From the NCBI RefSeq assembly GCF_026210795.1, contig NC_089436.1, forward strand, positions 3,162,001 to 3,226,000: a stretch of 64,000 nucleotides of DNA, written 5' to 3'. Below, piece by piece: positions 58,592 through 64,000 of this stretch. Position 1 is the stretch's first letter, and each line of letters starts with the position of its first letter. The notes beneath the pieces are model-generated. The model had not been told where the DNA came from and did not search any database. It worked only from the letters and a program-made list of their open reading frames with translations. The position numbers and the translations under genes are program-made. The DNA is from Rhizophagus irregularis. Its lineage: Eukaryota > Glomeromycota > Glomeromycetes > Glomerales > Glomeraceae.

Positions 58592-60097
58592 TGTATTATT
58601 ATGTGAAAATATCGTCCCTTAGAATATTTCAGTGAACTGGCTTCTCCCAAACTGATTTTATATGTATCATTTTCAAATACAATCTATCAAATATAAATAC
58701 TCCCAAGTGTTATATCCAAAGGGAAACGTTTCAAGTATCTGGTACCTTAGTGTTTGAGACGAGAAAAAGATATAATAATTTTACAGGAAATCCATAGTTT
58801 TACTTTTTTGAACTTCATTACAACATTCTTTAGGCCTAGATTGCTCTTTTATATTTATGAATGAATCATGTGCTTTACCATAATACAGAAAATTGATAGG
58901 CTGATTATAGTCACCGGTACCTGTTTCCACTATGACTATTGGCGATCAATCAATAAAGTGACTCTTGGGAATGCTACAAACTATATATAAGTGTATAATA
59001 GTTTGCCTCGATTTCTTACATGTATAAAATCTGGCACCAATAATTCGAAACTTTATCTTTTGCTTCAATTTCTTTAATAAAAGATCTCAATAAAAATAAA
59101 ACCAATTTTTCAGAATTATTTTCTCAAATTTGCGATACAATAAATTCAAATCTCCATATATTTTACATTTTATAATCCTAACTCCCCTTTAAATATGAAC
59201 TCTTCCGTTGAACAATTGAACTAATATAATATTCATTACGACGTCCCGCTTCATTTTAAAATTAGAAATTTTTATTAATTGTATTTTTGAAAATTTTCAC
59301 TACTTTCCATTATTATATTAATGACAATATACTTAGGTCCTTCTAGTTAAATTCTATGGAAGTCGTGTTCACATAATATCATTGTATATGTCTTAACCTT
59401 TAAGAAATTTAATCCAAATAAATTGTTGGTAAAATGACTTTCGGTGAAACGTTTGTCGGTTACCCTGTCGTTAAAAAATGTCGGTAAAGTAATTGTCGGC
59501 CAGATCTTTTATGAATAATGTGCGCTCTGCACATAATAAGGATTAAGGATAATTTGGATTTATAACGCTTTTTATAGGCATTGAAATGAAAATACGTGGT
59601 ATTTACTATAGTTTTGTATGTATTCCTTAAAATATTTTAAATACAGTATGTACAAATATATATTAGATAAAGAAAGTGAAATCTTTCTTTTTATTATAAG
59701 ACCAGATTCCTATATAATAAATTCATATATGACTTTTATAACTCAAAGTTCTTTAACGGATTATTTAAAAATGTTTATTTTTGAATCCATGAATCCATTA
59801 TTCCATTTTTTATTATATTACAAGACGTGTAACTACGCAGCTTACTTCGAAAACTAGCTTATTTAAAATGGAAATTCGTATATGAAAAAAATATTTATAA
59901 ATTATACGTTTTAACTACGCAAGCCAAGCTGTATAGAATTATTAAAAAAAAATCGACCATTTTAATAAATAGTATGAAGAATAATAACTTTAATAAACAG
60001 GAATGACTTTAATAAATAGGAAGAAGAAATAATTGATGATGATAATAATATTTGTTTATGACATGATGACATGATTTTTTAAGAAGAATAATATAAA
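58592..60097. other. spacer
   Basis: No gene supported. GTCGGTWA-like words recur at 59450-59500 (TTGTCGGT, ATGTCGGTAA, ATTGTCGG). Confidence 0.3.
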
Positions 60098-60268
60098 TTA
60101 ATCAAAATCGCATTTATCGGCACAATTGCGAAGAGATGTGGAGTTAGGAGAGCTAGGAGGAATAAAACAACGGCATTTTTCTTGTGGCTTACAATGTGGT
60201 TTACAATAAGCGAGAGCTGTTTTAATATGTATAATACAAAAAATGAGAAGAGTGAGACTCGGATTCAT
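60098..60268 (-). CDS. small secreted cysteine-rich protein candidate, 56 aa
   Basis: The start chosen is the ATG at 60268 (MNPSLTLLIFCIIHIKTALA), not the upstream in-frame ATG at 60346, because it begins directly with a hydrophobic signal-peptide-like stretch and lies 37 nt from a TATA box. Predicted cleavage is after ALA. The mature part, about 36 residues, has six cysteines in YCKPHC, KPQEKCRC and NCADKC, enough for three disulfides, with a Ser/Pro-rich loop between. Small secreted Cys-rich proteins are candidate effectors in mycorrhizal fungi; here that is inference. No paralogue in the window. Confidence 0.6.
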   Translation of the reverse strand: MNPSLTLLIFCIIHIKTALAYCKPHCKPQEKCRCFIPPSSPNSTSLRNCADKCDFD

Positions 60269-60304
60269 AGTGAAATTGTGCGAAGTGATTGTCACGAACC
60301 TTAC

Positions 60305-60313
60305 TTTATATAA
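60305..60313 (-). promoter_or_regulatory. TATA box of the small secreted protein gene
   Basis: TATATAAAG on the minus strand, 37 nt upstream of the chosen ATG. If used, transcription would start close to that ATG and would exclude the longer 82-codon form. Confidence 0.5.
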
Positions 60314-61659
60314 TGAAAATTTGAAAAATTTTAATGATAGATTCATTATAATAAGCGTCTCTTAATTAGAAAATTCGAGTTTATTATAAAAGTGAGCCAA
60401 ATGTATTATGATACCGATAAATTATTATTTTTTGAAATTATTATGTTTGGAATAAATAAAATTTATTTATTTAAATGTTTTATGTCTCCACCTATGCACA
60501 GTTTTTATTTACGGAAAATCCGGTAATCAAACAATCTTTGCGACATAACCTAAGACATATTCAGTTAATATCTTTCAAAAACATACCCAAATTTATAACA
60601 GATATTATCATGCTGCGGTTACACAAAGTATCCTTTAGAAATCTCCGATAGTATACGATTGTAATAATATGCAATGTTTAATTTCATTCACTTTTTTTAA
60701 TAATTATTATTAGTTAGCAAAAAATTTTTGATGATATAATATTATGTTTACTTACTTATGTTCTTTTTTTTAGAAATTTACTGCGTCTAAAAATCATTAA
60801 CATCAATAATTTGGTTAGAAAAAAAAAATCTAAGACTATGACAACAATAAAAAATTATTCATGATTTCGTTAAAAAATCATTATTGTAAATAGAAAGTTT
60901 CTTTGAAACGTTTTTTTTCTTGAATACGGTATTTAATTAATTATAATTGGTTTAATAATAGAATAATCCTTTTAATACAGTAATGACGAAATGACGAAAT
61001 AAATGATGAGCCATATTTGAAGAAATGAGAAAAATGCTTTGATATTTTGAATGAATAGCCTCAAAATCGTTCGAAGGTGTTTTAATATCACAATATTTCA
61101 TATTGTTTTTTGATATAAATAAATGACGACATATGATAATCATATATTCATTTGCAAGGAATTGTTTGATTTGTTTATGTCACACGAGTTACCGATTTTC
61201 CGATTGAAATTATAATGCTAAAAAAAAAATTATGGTTAAAAACGGATTAAGAAAATAAATAAAAACAAACAATTGTACCAATCAGAAAAAAGATAAAATT
61301 TGCTTTACCGTTAAAAAATTTCACTGGCCCGATAAAAAAATTGACTAAACTGATAAAGGATAATCATTCTCAATCAATAATCTGATTTTGGTTAGTGATC
61401 ATCCTTTTAATCTTCTTGTTTCGATTTTAAAGTTATTTTTAACTCAAATAGACTTAACTTTTTCAGAAAAGACAATTAAATTAAAATTTGCCGTTTTCTA
61501 ATTATAGTTTTGAATGAAAAAACGTCAGGGAATTTATTTTACTGGAATTTGAATTCCGTCTGTCGTCATTTGGGTGATCATCATAAGTATTTTCGTAAAA
61601 TCATAAGTTTTGTTATTTTTTCAAATGTTATAAATATTACCCCAATTTCTTCGTTTTAA

Positions 61660-61865
61660 ATTTCATTCATATTTCTTTTCAGTATTATTTTTACTAAATA
61701 AAAAAAAAAACACAAACCTTCAAGAAAAACATTCATATTTCTTTTCAGTGTTATTTCTTCTATAAAAAAAAAAACCACAAATCTTTAATAAAAACCATTC
61801 ATATTTCTTTTCAGTGTTATTTCTTCTATATAAAAAAAAACCACAAATCTTTAATAAAAACAAGA
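61660..61865 (+). promoter_or_regulatory. three tandem promoter/leader repeats (copy B)
   Basis: Same unit as at 35928-36134, each with TTTTCAG and a CTATATAAA-like or ACTAAATAAA TATA element, ending 14 nt before the ATG at 61879. Confidence 0.55.
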
Positions 61866-61878
61866 AAATTTTGTAAAA

Positions 61879-63102
61879 ATGGGTAGAAATATTGTCGTAA
61901 TGTGTGATGGAACATGGAATAATCCAAATTCCCAAACAAACGTTTTTACATTATATAAAGAATTAATTGAGAGAGATTATGAACAACATGTTTTGTATAT
62001 AGACGGAATTGGAATTGGTGAATTGGCCTGGAATTTTATCGTTGATGGAGCTATGGCTCTAAGTCTTGATAATAAAATCAAAGAAGGTTACAGATTTATA
62101 GTTGATCATTATCATCCTGATGATGATATATGGCTTTTTGGTTTTAGTCGTGGCGCTTATACTGCGAGATGTATTGCTGGAATGTTAAGAAATTGTGGAA
62201 TATTAAATCGAGAAATCAACCCTGATCAAATTGACAAAAGTGTTGATCTCGCTTATGGTTTTTATCGTGATAGAGATTTAGCTAAGCACCCGGAAGCAAA
62301 AGCTTCTGAAGAATTTAAAAAATCTTTCAGTTATCCTGATTCTAAAAAACCAATTATAAAATTCCTTGGATTATGGGATACTGTTGGCGCTCATGGTTTA
62401 CCCGGTTATGCAATTGGTGAAGGTTTTAGATATTTGGAATTCTATGATCAAACTGTACCTAGTATAGTTAAAAATGCTTATCAAGCTTTAGCTATTCATG
62501 AAAACAATGCTTTCTTTGAACCTTGTCGTATACTTCCGAATAAATCTGCACCTGATACTACCGTAAAAGAGACTTGGTTTCCGGGTGTACATAGTGAAAT
62601 AGGTGGTGGAACGTTTTTATCATTTAAAGGCAATGAAAGAATAACTAATGCAACTCTTTTGTGGATGATAGAAAATATCGTGGAAGTTGGAGGTTTATTA
62701 ATGCATGATGATATCGAGACTTATCGTAATCGTTTCTCTCCTGATATTGGACCTTCTTGGAACCTTATGAATTATATATTTGATCATATCAGTTTTATTC
62801 TTCCAACGATAACGGTTAAAGATAGAACTATTCCATTAGAATTGGATTCTAGTAAAAAACTTTTAAGAATAGATTCTAGTCAAAAATGTTTAAGAAAAGA
62901 TCTTCTTTATAGGGATGGTGATTGGTTGCTTCCATTTGGTGTTAGGTCATATCTATGTACTCATTATAATTCGAAAACATATGAAGAATTTCGTAAAGTT
63001 ATAGAAACGAATGGAATTAGACTATATAATAAAGATGATAATAAAAATATAAGATACGATATGGATATAAGCAAAAATGCACAAGTGGATACTCGTCCAT
63101 AA
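61879..63102 (+). CDS. DUF2235 alpha/beta-hydrolase (Tle1-like fold), 407 aa
   Basis: Single exon, ATG at 61879. Almost identical to the protein at 36149-37306 over the first 175 residues. Nucleophile Ser90 in GFSRG, Asp167 in LGLWDTVGAHG and the His of FPGVHSEIGGG are intact. Differences: two extra codons (SAPDTTVKE versus SGTIVKE), a duplicated 10-11 codon unit near the C-terminus (DSSKKLLRI-DSSQKCLRK, where the other copy has one), and a longer end NAQVDTRP because CAA is kept where copy A has TAA. Function as for copy A: an esterase or phospholipase-like activity by fold, substrate unknown. The longer tail suggests this copy is nearer the ancestral form. Confidence 0.9.
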   Translation: MGRNIVVMCDGTWNNPNSQTNVFTLYKELIERDYEQHVLYIDGIGIGELAWNFIVDGAMALSLDNKIKEGYRFIVDHYHPDDDIWLFGFSRGAYTARCIAGMLRNCGILNREINPDQIDKSVDLAYGFYRDRDLAKHPEAKASEEFKKSFSYPDSKKPIIKFLGLWDTVGAHGLPGYAIGEGFRYLEFYDQTVPSIVKNAYQALAIHENNAFFEPCRILPNKSAPDTTVKETWFPGVHSEIGGGTFLSFKGNERITNATLLWMIENIVEVGGLLMHDDIETYRNRFSPDIGPSWNLMNYIFDHISFILPTITVKDRTIPLELDSSKKLLRIDSSQKCLRKDLLYRDGDWLLPFGVRSYLCTHYNSKTYEEFRKVIETNGIRLYNKDDNKNIRYDMDISKNAQVDTRP

Positions 63103-63405
63103 TCAAGGAAGATATGATTTATTGAACAATTTCACTTAGTTTCAAGTAAATTACAGTATTAGATTGATAATGCCACTTTCAAATAGATTTAATATATAAT
63201 TTTTACTTTAGAGATACTACAAGAACAAATAATATTTTATTTAATAACATTTTCACGATCACTTTTATTTTTTTAAATTTAGTTCTTCACAATTATAGAC
63301 AAAGTAAAATAAAATTATTAATATATTTTAAAGAATTATTTTTTTTATGTGTATTGTGTATAATACAAGTTAAACCATTATTTTTCATTGTTAAAACAAA
63401 GGTAA

Positions 63406-64000
63406 AAAGATTTTATTTTTTATTTTATTTTTATTTTTAAGATATAGACTCGACTGGGGTCGAACGCTAAATAGGAATAAACATGGTCTAAAAGATCAAT
63501 AAATTCTAAGCTAGTGTTTTACCCAACCTCTCAGGAGAAGCCTGAAGGGGTCGTCTTGCCCATTATTCTATAGAACAATCAAGCATAACCTGGAGTCTAA
63601 AACGGACTATCAAATGCAAAAGAAGAACTAAAAAAATTAAAATTAAAATTACATGAAGAAGAAAAATTATCTATATCTAACTCAAAACTACTAGGGTGCC
63701 GGACAGAAGATAACCATCCACCAGAGTGTAAAAAATTACAAGTGCACAAAATCAACCACATCGGTACTTGCGGTAAGTGAGAAGGGCGAGTAGACGGGGC
63801 CGAGGAAATCCAAGGATGAAGTGATCGGCGAGAAATACCATCCGGGGGTAAAAAGTTCGTCCTAACTCTGGGTTGAGAAAGATTTTGTGATCTGTTATGA
63901 GAAGTAGAGGCAACTCTAGAGCGAGTAATAGGTTGTGATGTTTTATGATCACGTGACTTCAAAGGTTTTTTCTTACGAAAATCGCGTTTGCGTTTGGGCG
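63406..64000 (-). mobile_element. LINE-like retroelement 3' fragment running off the window
   Basis: On the minus strand an open Ser/His/Arg-rich frame from the right edge to a stop at 63597 (KSRDHKTSQPITRSR..) resembles ORF1-type C-termini of LINE-like elements in these genomes. It is followed by a GC-richer tail (CAGGCTTCTCCTGAGAGG, GTTCGACCCCAGTCGAG) and an A-rich end (TTAAAAATAAAAATAAAAT) at 63405-63440. An A-rich end at the junction fits target-primed integration. Truncated by the window, so identity is tentative. Confidence 0.45.

Larger units (their letters stand above)
60955..63405 (+). repeat. 2.4-kb direct duplication, copy B
   Basis: Matches 35229-37650 across promoter, gene and 3' flank. 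The right-hand end of homology coincides with the start of a retroelement-like tail at about 63405. Confidence 0.85.

Noticed and set aside
60269-60346. Longer 82-aa form of the small secreted protein
   Set aside because: The extra 26 residues would precede the signal-like stretch and the TATA box lies inside that extension.

Overview
This window looks like a very AT-rich nuclear segment of an arbuscular mycorrhizal fungus (Glomeromycotina), most likely Rhizophagus. That assignment is inferred from gene content: TKL-type kinases fused to long Sel1-like repeat (SLR) arrays, a kinase with the N-terminal WTSGN segment familiar from this genus, an F-box/LRR-like gene, DUF2235 hydrolases, LINE ORF1-like RRM relics and many small transposons. 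Genes carry short GT-AG introns of about 70-110 nt and there is no operon structure, so it is eukaryotic.

Left third (1-19.4 kb): an unidentified 3' exon (541-830), an SLR-only gene (2503-4869, minus), a tandem pseudokinase+kinase gene (about 7.1-9.6 kb, plus), and a kinase-SLR gene on the minus strand (19374 down to 10466). The last is cut in two by a 4.1-kb fold-back element (13806-17893) with about 0.7-kb inverted repeats and a 17-bp target duplication. Its intact paralogue lies at 42248-46931 on the plus strand, so the two are an inverted duplication. Kinase-gene 3' ends and SLR-gene 3' ends face each other tail to tail in the middle copy, and traces of the same layout persist beside the other two SLR genes.

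Middle (19.4-42.2 kb): mostly gene-poor. It has two related hAT-type MITEs (19650, 30499) with 8-bp target duplications, several other inverted-repeat elements, and three minus-strand arrays (24.2-25.5, 27.0-27.8, 33.0-34.0 kb) that read as very short exons separated by T-rich introns. It also has an unrecognised 613-residue basic protein gene (28091-29932), the first DUF2235 gene (36149-37306), and a LINE ORF1-like RRM relic (38.6-40.0 kb).

Right third (42.2-64 kb): the intact kinase-SLR gene, a tRNA-like inverted-repeat insertion (47556-48085), a LINE relic interrupted by a MULE-like MITE (49.7-51.3 kb), an F-box gene (54782-56341), a pogo-type transposase relic beside an F-box fragment (57.7-58.6 kb), a small cysteine-rich secreted-protein candidate (60098-60268, minus), the second DUF2235 gene (61879-63102) in a 2.4-kb direct duplication, and a retroelement fragment running off the right edge.

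The kinase-SLR, tandem kinase and F-box genes belong to families expanded in these fungi; signalling or ubiquitin roles are family inference. All comparisons were made by eye within the window; no database search was run.
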